NCBI GenBank assembly: GCA_004431415.1
Contig: QPMI01000136.1
Location: 124,001-188,000, forward strand
DNA length: 64,000 nt
DNA from: Cyanophora paradoxa
Taxonomy: Eukaryota > Glaucocystophyceae > Cyanophorales > Cyanophoraceae
Direction of reading: 5' to 3'
Below, one piece after another: positions 18,172 to 27,075 of the stretch; within the stretch, counting starts at the first letter, position 1, and each line of letters begins with the position of its first letter. The notes below the pieces were generated by a model. It saw only the letters and a program-made list of their open reading frames with translations, searched no databases and had not been told where the DNA came from. A program made the translations under genes and the position numbers.

Positions 18172-19020
18172 ATGACCGAGTACAATCGGGTTCAGCTACC
18201 TATCTACTCACTGGGCTCCCCAGCCATCCATATGAGGCAGCATGAAGTTAGCGATGCTATTGCGGGATTAGAGTCCACTGAGCGTCCAAACTCAACTAAT
18301 GCATTTGATCAACGATCTGTGATTCGGTGTAAAGAATTGCGCGCAGATAAAAACTCTGGGGTTGTAAAAACAACGCGATTATTAGTCACTAATGCAAATT
18401 TTTCCCAGCCCATAACAGGGGGAGTTGATTCGTACAGTGTTGACCTCCGAAGCATAAACTATGATCAAAACACTGCTGCCCTCACTGTGCGCTCCGGGGG
18501 AGCAGCTATTACTGGAGCTTGCCGTGTTAGTGGAGGACTATCATCATCGATTGCCATCAATGATGTTCCAGACTTTTCATTAGAGAATGTCGAAAATCGT
18601 AAACGAGTTCGAATGTACTTACCTTGCTGTGACCTCCCCTATGCACAAGCTCTAGTAGAAGTTGAGATAACCATAGCAAATTCAAGTACACCAAATGGTC
18701 TGGATGGTGAGAGGTTGCTTTCAAACAGAGAAATACCGAAGGCACTTCAATCACTCTGTCAGGATCAAAATGATCAGATAGGGCATGTGTATACGTTCTT
18801 TGTGCAAGGTCTTGGGCATGCTGGCCGGGGATACGTAGTTCGTAATATCAATACAAGGCATCTTTTCGATTTATATGCTACCGCTATAGGCAGATATTCT
18901 ATCCTAATAATCGGATATCGCTCCGATGTAGCTGCATCAGCGGCCACTAGAGGACTGAACCCTGATCCAGCACTCAATAATATGTATGAGGAGAACAATC
19001 CAGAAAATCCTATAGCTTGA
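18172..19020 (+). CDS. Fibre-head family protein C
   Basis: A 282-residue paralogue with the shared N-terminal module: HEVSDAIAGLESTE, then KELRADKNSGVVKTTRLLVTN, then TVRSGGAAITG. The C-terminal ~150 residues show no C1q signature and no family I recognise, but end in a strand-rich region with a YSILIIGYRSDVA segment that aligns with protein D. The ATG at 18172 is preferred; upstream in-frame codons would add a hydrophobic stretch without an ATG. The frame is intact. Confidence 0.72.
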   Translation: MTEYNRVQLPIYSLGSPAIHMRQHEVSDAIAGLESTERPNSTNAFDQRSVIRCKELRADKNSGVVKTTRLLVTNANFSQPITGGVDSYSVDLRSINYDQNTAALTVRSGGAAITGACRVSGGLSSSIAINDVPDFSLENVENRKRVRMYLPCCDLPYAQALVEVEITIANSSTPNGLDGERLLSNREIPKALQSLCQDQNDQIGHVYTFFVQGLGHAGRGYVVRNINTRHLFDLYATAIGRYSILIIGYRSDVAASAATRGLNPDPALNNMYEENNPENPIA

Positions 19021-19048
19021 GTGAAAGTTTTATCTTCTGTTTTCTAAA

Positions 19049-19882
19049 ATGGAAGCTGTTGAAAGAATTGTTGTTCCCTCTTTGACACTAGCAGCCCCAG
19101 CAAATCACGTCCTCCAGCATGCTGTCTCAGACGACGTGCCTGGTCTGCAATCAACTGAGCAGCAGCCAACTCTAAATACCTTCCGGGAGAATCACATATT
19201 ACGTTTAGGCGAGGTTCGATGCGACAAAAATAATGGGACAATAAAAACAACAAGTCTCCTTGTAACCAATGCAAACTTTAATTCAAATTATGGGGATCCT
19301 GATAGCTATGACGATGCTAATAAGGTCAATACTTTTACCTTTGAATCAAGAACAGGTGCCGTCACCTGCAGATTTGGAGGTGCTTATATTGGCGATGGTC
19401 TGAGAGTAGGCGGCGCTGCTTGTGCTCCTATATTTGTTAATGATCAACCTAACCCTGAAAACACAAATGAAAGAATTCGAACCTATGTGCCTTCTATGAA
19501 TTCGCCTTACATTATTAAACTATTCACCCTAAACATAAATGAGCAAACATCGATTGTAGATAACGTTCAGCCACTCGGAAATCATTTCAAGAGTGTTGTT
19601 GATATTCCCCCGGATGTCTACTTCCTTTGTAGAAGGAATGATGCTCTCCGGCCAAACATAGCTGTTTTGATCAATCCTATCGATAATTTTGGTGTCGCTT
19701 TCCATTCGACTCCAGTTGGGGTTGAAGATTACCAGTTTATTGTGAGGGCCACGCTAATGGGTGCCTACAAAATTATTCTATTTGCTGAAAGAACAGATGT
19801 GATTGCAAGCGGGGTCAAGTATGGTGAGACCTTCAATTCGAATCGTTACTTTCCAATTGGAGGGGCTGATCCCAACCCATAG
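19049..19882 (+). CDS. Fibre-head family protein D
   Basis: A 277-residue paralogue of protein C. The shared N-terminal module reads HAVSDDVPGLQSTE, GEVRCDKNNGTIKTTSLLVTN and TCRFGGAYIGDG. The C-terminal head resembles that of protein C (an RIRTYVPSMNSPY segment against its RVRMYLPCCDLPY) and differs from the C1q-like heads of A and B. So the array holds two head types on one anchor type. The frame is intact. Confidence 0.72.
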   Translation: MEAVERIVVPSLTLAAPANHVLQHAVSDDVPGLQSTEQQPTLNTFRENHILRLGEVRCDKNNGTIKTTSLLVTNANFNSNYGDPDSYDDANKVNTFTFESRTGAVTCRFGGAYIGDGLRVGGAACAPIFVNDQPNPENTNERIRTYVPSMNSPYIIKLFTLNINEQTSIVDNVQPLGNHFKSVVDIPPDVYFLCRRNDALRPNIAVLINPIDNFGVAFHSTPVGVEDYQFIVRATLMGAYKIILFAERTDVIASGVKYGETFNSNRYFPIGGADPNP

Positions 19883-19914
19883 AATCTTTGTTTTTATATA
19901 TATTACCCTTGTAG

Positions 19915-20259
19915 ATGGATCTGCTCCGTAAATGCATGGACATGTTCCATCTCAACGTCACCAGCAAATTGAAATGCAGTTGCTGCGAGACAACTATCAA
20001 CCTCGAAATATCTGACACTGAGGGCTCACGCACCCCTGATACTCAGCTATCGCCTAATAACACACCCGGGACTTCTAGGTCCAATTCTCCTTTTACGCGA
20101 TCTGATTCACCTATACCATGGCTTGATTCTGAAAGCCGAAGATCGTCTTGGCCACCCCCAAATATCCCGAAGCCCCTGAAAAGAAAGAAGTCCTTGCTAT
20201 CAAGTTTCAGAAAGGAGAAGACTCCAGTTGCCGAAAAGCAACCAGATCAAGTGGAATGA
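19915..20259 (+). CDS. Cys-rich, Ser/Pro-rich small basic protein
   Basis: A 114-residue protein, the last gene of the virus. An N-terminal Cys cluster (KCSCCET) is followed by an acidic/Ser-Thr-Pro-rich linker and a basic C-terminus with PLKRKKS, a likely nuclear localisation signal. A TATATATATTA box lies about 10 bases before the ATG. No family recognised. Composition suggests a regulatory or host-interaction protein, but this is a guess. Confidence 0.6.
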   Translation: MDLLRKCMDMFHLNVTSKLKCSCCETTINLEISDTEGSRTPDTQLSPNNTPGTSRSNSPFTRSDSPIPWLDSESRRSSWPPPNIPKPLKRKKSLLSSFRKEKTPVAEKQPDQVE

Positions 20260-20640
20260 GGCCGCACCAGACCGCTAAAAGGGGCTCGAAGAGCAGGAAG
20301 CCTTCTGGCTGACGCTCCCGTCCTTACGTGCGGCTATAGCTTAACGCATTTTCCTCGTTTAGCTTCTCTGTAAACATCAATTACATCTAGCTAGAGCTTA
20401 ACACGTTTCCTCGTTTAGCTTCTCTGTACTCATTAATATCGCGTAGCTATAGCTTAACGCATTTTCCTCGTTTAGCTCAATGCACACATTAATATCGTCT
20501 AGCCTATTCTGATCCGTTTCTCTGCAGACCGCGCTCATAGGGGGCAGCGCTCCTCTGCGTCTCTTCTTTTTGTCAGCTCTGCCCTGAATAGTCGTTAGAT
20601 ATTGCTTGCTTAAGACTCCCACATGAGTCTCGTAGACCTG
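20260..20640. repeat. Three 56-57 bp tandem repeats at the right virus edge
   Basis: After the last virus gene, units beginning AGCTTAACGC (or ACACG) followed by CCTCGTTTAGCTTCTC start at 20338, 20395 and 20451; the array ends near 20510. Base composition shifts back to host type just after. The array may belong to the virus terminus or to the 3' tail of the adjoining retroelement remnant. No matching inverted copy was seen at the left edge. Confidence 0.7.
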
Positions 20641-20644
20641 GGAA

Positions 20645-21607
20645 TTAGGGGCTCGTAGACGTACAAGGTGAATTAACTGAAAAAGGGCTGGAGGTATACA
20701 CTGGAAACGCATGGAATCGGGGGCAATGGAGCGAAGCGGAATTGCCCGGGTGTGAGGTCCATGCGTATACAACAGGCATCGGGCGGCTGGGGGAGGGGGG
20801 GCCTGGGGGGAGGGGCGGTCTGGGGCGAGGGGAGGCAGGGAGTCGTGCAATGGCCTGGCGGAAATTTTCCAGGAGAACCCATGGTTGGACTTCCGAGTCC
20901 AATCCGCAGCAGAAGTCAGTGATGGAGATGGTATCATGGAGGGAGGGGGCGGGGGGGGGGGGCGGGGGGGGAAGGGGGAGACCAGGCGGCTGAACTGGCG
21001 GCGAGCGGGAGGGTTTGGTGTCGGCATGTTTGCGGTATCGACGTTTGGTTCTGTCAGTGATGCCTTGTCGGAGCTCCCAGGCGTGGTTGCGGGCGCAGCG
21101 GTCCCTCCAGATCGCACGGAGGTGTTGGTCGAGGAGTAGCGCTACTACGGCTAAATCTTTTTGGATTGACATTGTGGTGGTCTTGTTGATGCCCAGGGCT
21201 GTGCAGAGGGCGGGCAATCCTGCCGGGGTACCGAGGCGCAGGAGGGCAAGGGCGGGGAAGGGGAGCATGTCAGCCAGGGCCGGGCTAAGCTTTGTCCATA
21301 GGGTATCGGTGAGACCTGGGGGGCGGACAAGGGCCGGATTTTCGGTGGGGGAGAGGAGGGCGGATTGGAGGGGAGAGGCGGGGTCAGGGGAGACGAGGCG
21401 GAGGAAGGGAAAGAGTTGAAAAATAGTATCGTCGTGTCCTAAGGGTTTGGGCGAGTGGCGGAGAACCCGGGTGCGGAGGAAGGTCACGAGTGCGAATGAT
21501 GCGGTTTTTTGGCACTGCGGCATATCGTCGGAGGCTGCGCGCGCGCTTTTGCCTGCAGTTTCTATCAGTAATAGTACATAACTTGTAACCGATACATTTT
21601 GGAGCAT
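20645..21607 (-). pseudogene. Possible LINE reverse-transcriptase C-terminal remnant
   Basis: A 320-codon open stretch. The segment LRAIWRDRCARNHAWELRQGI and the preceding Leu-rich region resemble the region after the reverse transcriptase of non-LTR retrotransposons, where a helical W-x-x-R-C motif follows a zinc-knuckle domain. The rest is Pro-rich and low complexity. No catalytic core lies in the window. If real it is a 5'-truncated insertion, as is usual for LINEs, adjoining the virus end. Confidence 0.35.
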
Positions 21608-21786
21608 TAGAGGCTGCAGGGACCGCGCACGGCTCTTGGCCTCCTGCCACTGGTGCTGTCACTGGCCATGGGCCTCGGAGCCAGCTGCAGAACTGTTTTC
21701 AGAGCCAAACACACACATACAGCGCGTGCGCTTCAAATCACATCGTATTTGCACTAAACTAAACCTTAAGAAAGCCCTGAAAGAGC

Positions 21787-23580
21787 ACAGCGCCGCCCCG
21801 GCCGCCCAGGCGGCGCGGGGCCGCCCGGGCGGCCGCCAGCGCCGCCCCACGCCGCCGCCCGCCGCCCCAGCGGCCCCGCGCCGCGCCTGGGCGGCCGCCC
21901 CGCGCCGCCCCGCGCTGCGCGGGCGGCCGCCAGCGCCGCCCGCGCCGCCCCGCGCCGCCTCACGCCGCCCCGCGCCGCCCCGCGCCGCCCCGCGCCGCCC
22001 CGCGACGCGCGGACGACCGCCAGCGCCGCCCCACGCCGCCCCACGCCGCCCCGCGCCGCCCCGCGCCGCCCCGCGCTGCGCGGGCGGCCGCCAGCGCCGC
22101 CCCGCGCCGCCCCGCGCCGCCCCGCGCCGCCCCGCGCTGCGCGGGCGGCCGCCAGCGCCGCCCCACGCCGCCCCGCGCCGCCCCGCGCCGCCCCGCGACG
22201 CGCGGACGACCGCCAGCGCCGCCCCGCGCCGCCCCACGCCGCCCCGCGCCGCCCCGCGCCGCCTCACGCCGCCCCGCGCCGCCCGGGCCACTGCTGGTGT
22301 CGCCCCGCGCCGCCCGGGCGGCCACCGGTGCCGCCCCGCGCCGCCCCGCGCCGCCTCACGCCGCCCCGCGCCGCCCCGCGCCGCCTCACGCCGCCCCGCG
22401 CCGCCCGGGCCACTGCTGGTGTCGCCCCGCGCCGCCCGGGCGGCCACCGGTGCCGCCCCGCGCCGCCCCGCGCCGCCTCACGCCGCCCCGCGCCGCCTCA
22501 CGCCGCCCCGCGCCGCCCCGCGCCGCCTCACGCCGCCCCGCGCCGCCTCACGCCGCCCCGCGCCGCCCCGCGCCGCCTCACGCCGCCCCGCGCCGCCCGG
22601 GCCACTGCTGGTGTCGCCCCGCGCCGCCCGGGCGGCCACCGGTGCCGCCCCGCGCCGCCCCGCGCCGCCCCGCGCTGCGCGGGCGGCCGCCAGCGCCGCC
22701 CCGCGCCGCCCCGCGCCGCCTCACGCCGCCCCGCGCCGCCCGGGCCACTGCTGGTGTCGCCCCGCGCCGCCCGGGCGGCCACCGGTGCCGCCCGCGCCGC
22801 CCCGCGCCGCCTCACGCCGCCCCGCGCCGCCTCACGCCGCCCCGCGCCGCCCCGCGCCGCCTCACGCCGCCCCGCGCCGCCTCACGCCGCCCCGCGCCGC
22901 CCCGCGCCGCCTCACGCCGCCCCGCGCCGCCCGGGCCACTGCTGGTGTCGCCCCGCGCCGCCCGGGCGGCCACCGGTGCCGCCCCGCGCCGCCCCGCGCC
23001 GCCCCGCGCTGCGCGGGCGGCCGCCAGCGCCGCCCCGCGCCGCCCCGCGCCGCCTCACGCCGCCCCGCGCCGCCCGGGCCACTGCTGGTGTCGCCCCGCG
23101 CCGCCCGGGCGGCCACCGGTGCCGCCCCGCGCCGCCCCGCGCCGCCTCACGCCGCCCCGCGCCGCCCCGCGCCGTCCCGCGCCGCCCCGCGCCGCCCCGC
23201 GACGCGCGGACGACCGCCAGCGCCGCCCCGCGCCGCCCACGCCGCCCCGCGCCGCCCCGCGCCCGGGCGGCCGCCAGCGCCGCCCCACGCCGCCGCCCGC
23301 CGCCCCAGCGGCCCCGCGCCGCGCCTGGGCGGCCGCCCCGCGCCGCCCCGCGCTGCGCGGGCGGCCGCCAGCGCCGCCCCACGCCGCCCCGCGCCGCCCC
23401 GCGCCGCCCCGCGCTGCGCGGGCGGCCGCCAGCGCCGCCCCGCGCCGCCCCGCGCCGCCTCACGCCGCCCCGCGCCGCCCGGGCCACTGCTGGTGTCGCC
23501 CCGCGCCGCCCGGGCGGCCACCGGTGCCGCCCCGCGCCGCCCCGCGCCGCCCGGGCCGCCGACAGCGCCGCCCCCACGCC
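21787..23580. repeat. GC-extreme minisatellite (GCC-rich, nested)
   Basis: About 1.8 kb of tandem sequence built from 12-bp GCCGCCCCGCGC-type units and variants (CCTCACGCC). They are arranged in higher-order blocks that include a recurring GGGCCACTGCTGGTG block and a GGGCGGCCACCGGTG block. Because stop triplets are nearly absent, several frames on both strands are open for hundreds of codons; these are artefacts of composition. The short region 21608-21786 before it holds nothing recognised. Confidence 0.95.
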
Positions 23581-23599
23581 GCCGCCGTGCCGTCCCCAC

Positions 23600-24510
23600 G
23601 CCTCAACGCCCTGCCGAGGCGGCATCAGTGCGATGCGCGCATGTACGCGGCGGCATCAGGTCGATGCCGGTGTGTGCGCTGCTCGCTGCTATGCGCCCGA
23701 TGTCGTTGATTATATCTAGTCGCTATGAACGAGACGAACGAGGGCGAGCGCCGCCCGATGCCGCCCCGCCCGCGTCGCTTCTTGCGCTCCGCGCCGCTCC
23801 TGGCCGCCACGGCTGCTTGGATCTTGTCCACGGACTTTTTGTAGGTGCTACTAGAGGCGCCCGACGCAACCTTCCTGTGGCGCGGGGGTCAGCGCGGTGC
23901 GGGAACGCCGGGAAGGCGAAAAACGAGGGCCATGGCCGCTGCAGCCGACCTTCAGTAGCGAACACGCCATCTTGGTAGCCGCTGAGTGCCGCCAGGCACG
24001 TATGCGCACCAGAACGGAGTACTACGGTAGCACGGGCCGCGCCCGCGCGCGGCGCGGCCGGCCGACGCTCCTGGCCGAAGCTCCGGCAGCCGGCGATCTT
24101 CCTGGGCCAGCCCCCTCGCCTGCGGCGCGCCCGCCCCGGGGCCCGCCCCGTCGGGCCCCGGCCCCCGCCGGAGCGCGCCGCCGGGCGGCGGGGCGCCAGG
24201 CCGCCGTTCGCCCCGCCGGGCGGCCAAAGGGCGCCAGGGGAAAGAGCGGATCTGCCGTTCGAGGGGAGCGCCGCCGCCCCGGTCAGGGTGCGCCAGCTGA
24301 AGGAGCGAGGGCGCAGCGAGAGAGGCGGGTACGCTTTTCTTCGAGGGGGCGGGCGGGTACGCGCGCGCGCACCGCCTCTCAGCGGCGGAGCGCGCGGGGG
24401 CCTGCAAAGGGATGGCGGTGCCTGCGGGAGGAGACGGCATCAGGGGGCGCCCGGGGGGGGTAGGGAAAGAAGCGCGCGGGGCGGGGCGCGCCTGTGCGGC
24501 GCGAGGGGTC
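23600..24510. other. GC-rich stretch without a recognised gene
   Basis: Several frames are open on both strands because of composition. A purine-rich 24270-24360 stretch and a (GC)n run near 24360 are the only notable features. The globular part of the H3-like gene, if it exists, should lie here on the minus strand; I could not recognise it. Confidence 0.5.
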
Positions 24511-24597
24511 GTTCTTCCGCGCGGCCTTGGTGGCGAACCGCTTCCCCGGCGCCTTGCCGCCGGTTGAAGACTTGGGCGTGTGCTTGACGCGGGCCAT
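24511..24597 (-). CDS. Histone H3-like N-terminal tail exon (partial)
   Basis: The first 29 codons read as an H3 tail: ARVKHTPKSSTGGKAPGKR then FATKAARKN. A GGCGGCGATGG context surrounds the ATG. Lysines equivalent to K4, K14, K18, K23 and K27 are kept, but K9 is replaced by Ser and R17 by Gly. After that the frame leaves H3 similarity and no histone-fold segment is recognised downstream on this strand. It is either the first exon of a divergent intron-containing H3 variant or a truncated copy. Replication-dependent H3 genes usually lack introns, so a variant or a pseudogene is more likely. Confidence 0.6.
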
Positions 24598-24599
24598 CG

Positions 24600-26127
24600 C
24601 CGCCCGCCACCCCGCGCGGCCTCGCCAGGGCTCGCTCGGGCTCGCTCGGGCACGGCGGCTCGCCGCGGCAGGCGCTGCTCGCGCCCCCGAGCGCGCCTGT
24701 ATTTATGCATCAGCGACGAGGGGGAAAGGGGGGGCCGGGGGCGGGCAAAGGAAAGGCTCACCGGGGAGCAGGGGCCGGGTGGCGAAACGAGAGGGTGGGG
24801 GTACACGTCCGCTGGGGCCGGGGGCGGGGCGGGCACAGGCGCGCGCGGAGACGCCGCGGCTCGCTCCCGCCCTCCGCTTCGAAGATTCCCGGTGGGGCCC
24901 GCCCGCGCCGCCGGCGCCGAATCGAACGGGGCCTGGCCGGCAGGTGAGGAAAACAAAAGATACTAGTACCGCCCCAGCGCCCCACCAACGAACCGCCGGG
25001 CAGCTGGACCACGACCAGTCGACGGGGCCCGCCGAGCCGGTTCTGAAAAAAAGAACGGGTCGGAATTGCGTTGGTGGTGTGGGGGGTACAGGAACACCGC
25101 CGGCCCGACCTTCGAGATAGGACCTCGTTGAAGTTGATTTCCACCAATTCGACCCCGGGGAATCCAACGGTGGGGTCGGCGGGGTCTGGATCGGGGGTAC
25201 TGGAGCGCCAGCTGGGGGGCGGAGATCCGACTAGGGCGGAAACTGGCCAAAGCCGGTTCAGTCCAAGCTTAGGGGTGCAGGCAATCGATCGGGCGGGGTT
25301 TGAGCGCACCCCGCCGCCCCCACGCCGCGCGGAAGGCGTTCATCGACCCGGAAGGCGTCGGGCGGCGCCTCCGAGGCGTCCAGGGCAATCTGAGAGCGGT
25401 TTGGGAGCGTTCGGGCGCGTGCGGCAGGCAGATGCGAGGGATGGGGCGAATGGACCATCGGCCGTCATGCGACGGCCGGAGCGCGCCGGGCGGAGCGATC
25501 CGGTCGCCATCAGGGCCTTTACGTTTGTGGCTCGCAGCGCAGAGGTGGAGCCCTCGAGCGCCGAGGGCGCCGACCGAGTGCCGCGCACAGCCATCGCCGA
25601 GCCGAGCCTGCGCGAGGACGCGTTGGAAATCGATGGAGGAGACCCTGAAAGGCGAGCTCTTGTGCACTGGACAAGGCCCGCCGACGCGAGATGCTAAGAC
25701 TGATGCTTCTCCGGAGGGGTATCGTGCTGTGTGGAGGATAGGATGGACCGAACCTCGCGTTGGCCGCCTCCTCGCCGCGGCCCGGCACCGATGGACCGCA
25801 GCTGGACGCCGTCGCCCCGCGTGGGTGAGGCAACGCCCGGCAACTCTCCACGCTCTCTGTAGGCGTGTGGTCGTTCGAGCGGCGCGGGGAGTGTGCGCAG
25901 CCGCATCAGCTCCGCACGCCCTCGCAGGCTCCGCCGTCGCGCCCGGCGGCCGTGTGCCTGCGTTACTGGGACTCGCCGCGGCGCGCATCGGCGCGCGCTG
26001 GCTCGCCGCCTCCGCGGCTGCAGCAGCAGCCAGCCGCCTGACGCTGCTGCTGCTGCTGCCGCGCCCGCCGGCCGCCGCGCCGCGTGCCACACGCCGGCGT
26101 GGGTGCCGAGTTGCGCGCCCCCCGCAG
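24600..26127. other. GC-rich stretch without a recognised gene
   Basis: Long open frames on both strands but no recognisable domain. A CTG/CAG-rich run lies at about 26020-26060. The 5' exons of the P450 gene should lie toward its right end, but I could not identify them. Confidence 0.4.
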
Positions 26128-26895
26128 AACTACCTGAAGGATACGTGGAGCTACAGCGTCTTCGCCCCCGTCCTCGGGCACGGCCTCGTCTCGGCAGAGG
26201 ACGAGCTGTGGAAGCGGCAGCGGCAGATCATCGCGCGCTCCTTCGATCCCGCCCATCTCAGGAGCATGCTCACCATCCGCTCCGACGTGCGCGCTGCCCA
26301 GCGGGCGCCACGCGGGCGCCGCCTCCGCCGCCGCCGCCGCCTGACGCGCCCGCCGCGCCGCGCCGCAGACGGCCGTGACGCTGCTCAACCGCTGGCGCCC
26401 AGCGCCGGGCGCCACGTCGAAGTTCGACGTGTCGCGCGACTTCCGCATGCTGACCCTGGACGTCATCTGCCGCGTGCGCGCCCCGCGCGCCCTCCCGCCC
26501 CGCCCCGTCCCGTCCCGCGCGCCCGGCGCGGCCGCCCTCACGCCCGCCCGCAGGCTTCCTTCGGCATGTCCTTCGAGGATGACAGCGCGATCCCCCGCCT
26601 CTACCTCTCCATGATGCACGAGATGAACACCCGCATCTTCTACCCCTTCCGCCCCGTGCGCCGTACCCTTCCCCTCCGCCCCGCCCCTCCGACCTGTCCT
26701 GACGGCCCGGCCCACCCGCCCGCCCGCCCGCCCGCCCGCCCGCCCGCCCGCCCGCCCGCCCCCAGTACCTGCCCATCCCAGTACCAGTACCTGTACCTGC
26801 CAGTTCAAGAAGAACGAGGCGGAGCTGAACCGCATCGTCCGAAAGCTCATCGAGGACCGCCGGAAGGACATCCAGGATCACCCCGACCGTCGGAC
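26128..26895 (+). CDS. Cytochrome P450, N-terminal exons (partial)
   Basis: Four exons with GT-AG borders are visible: 26128-26286, 26369-26473, 26554-26655 and 26804-26895. The first three have lengths divisible by three and join in phase 0. Together they read as the region from the B'/C helices to the F/G helices of a P450. The C-helix W-x-x-x-R motif is in ELWKRQRQIIARSF, followed by FDVSRDFRMLTLDVICR and ASFGMSFEDD. The introns are 80-150 bases; the third holds a (CCCG)n tract at about 26706-26760. The heme-binding loop, the E-x-x-R motif and the I helix are absent from the window. Sequence after 26900 is a minisatellite and then unrelated DNA, so the gene is truncated or has a long intron. 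Its first exons were not found. Confidence 0.75.
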
Positions 26896-26934
26896 GTGCG
26901 TCGAACCCCCCCCCCTCTGTCTCCTGCTGTGACT

Positions 26935-27075
26935 TGACTTGCTAGTGACTTGCTACAAGGTTGCTAGTGCTTGGTTGCTAGTGACTTGCTGCAAGGTTGC
27001 TAGTGCTAGTGACTTGGTTGCTAGTGACTTGGTCGCCAGCAGTAACTGCTAGGTTGCTAGTGACTTGCTACAATA
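26935..27075. repeat. GTTGCTAGTGACTTG minisatellite
   Basis: Tandem and interspersed 13-18-base units containing TTGCTAGTGACTTG, directly after the last P450 exon seen. This may be intron sequence or the truncation point of that gene. Confidence 0.8.

Larger units (their letters stand above)
390..20330. mobile_element. Endogenous Polinton/Maverick-type virus
   Basis: Base composition falls abruptly near 390 and rises again after about 20.3-20.5 kb. All genes between are intron-free and closely packed, several with overlapping ends. The element has the hallmark Polinton set: protein-primed family B DNA polymerase, rve-type integrase, A32-like packaging ATPase, double-jelly-roll major capsid protein and penton-like minor capsid proteins. 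Accessory genes include a patatin-like phospholipase, a long fibre and a family of fibre-head-like proteins. I compared both edges by eye and found no long terminal inverted repeat and no clear target-site duplication, so the limits are set by composition and outermost genes only. No adenain-type cysteine protease was recognised. Several genes in the 9.2-11.8 kb part are interrupted. The host is a protist, so this is not a virus of people, animals or crops as far as can be seen. Confidence 0.93.

Noticed and set aside
1-20520. CRISPR array or bacterial operon signals
   Set aside because: Repeats found are coding tandem repeats or host minisatellites without regular spacers, and no cas-like gene is seen.
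21636-23978. 780-codon plus-strand open frame and several long minus-strand frames through the GC-rich array
   Set aside because: They consist of Pro/Arg/Ala repeats read from a GCC minisatellite; stop codons are absent because of composition, and overlapping frames on both strands are equally open.
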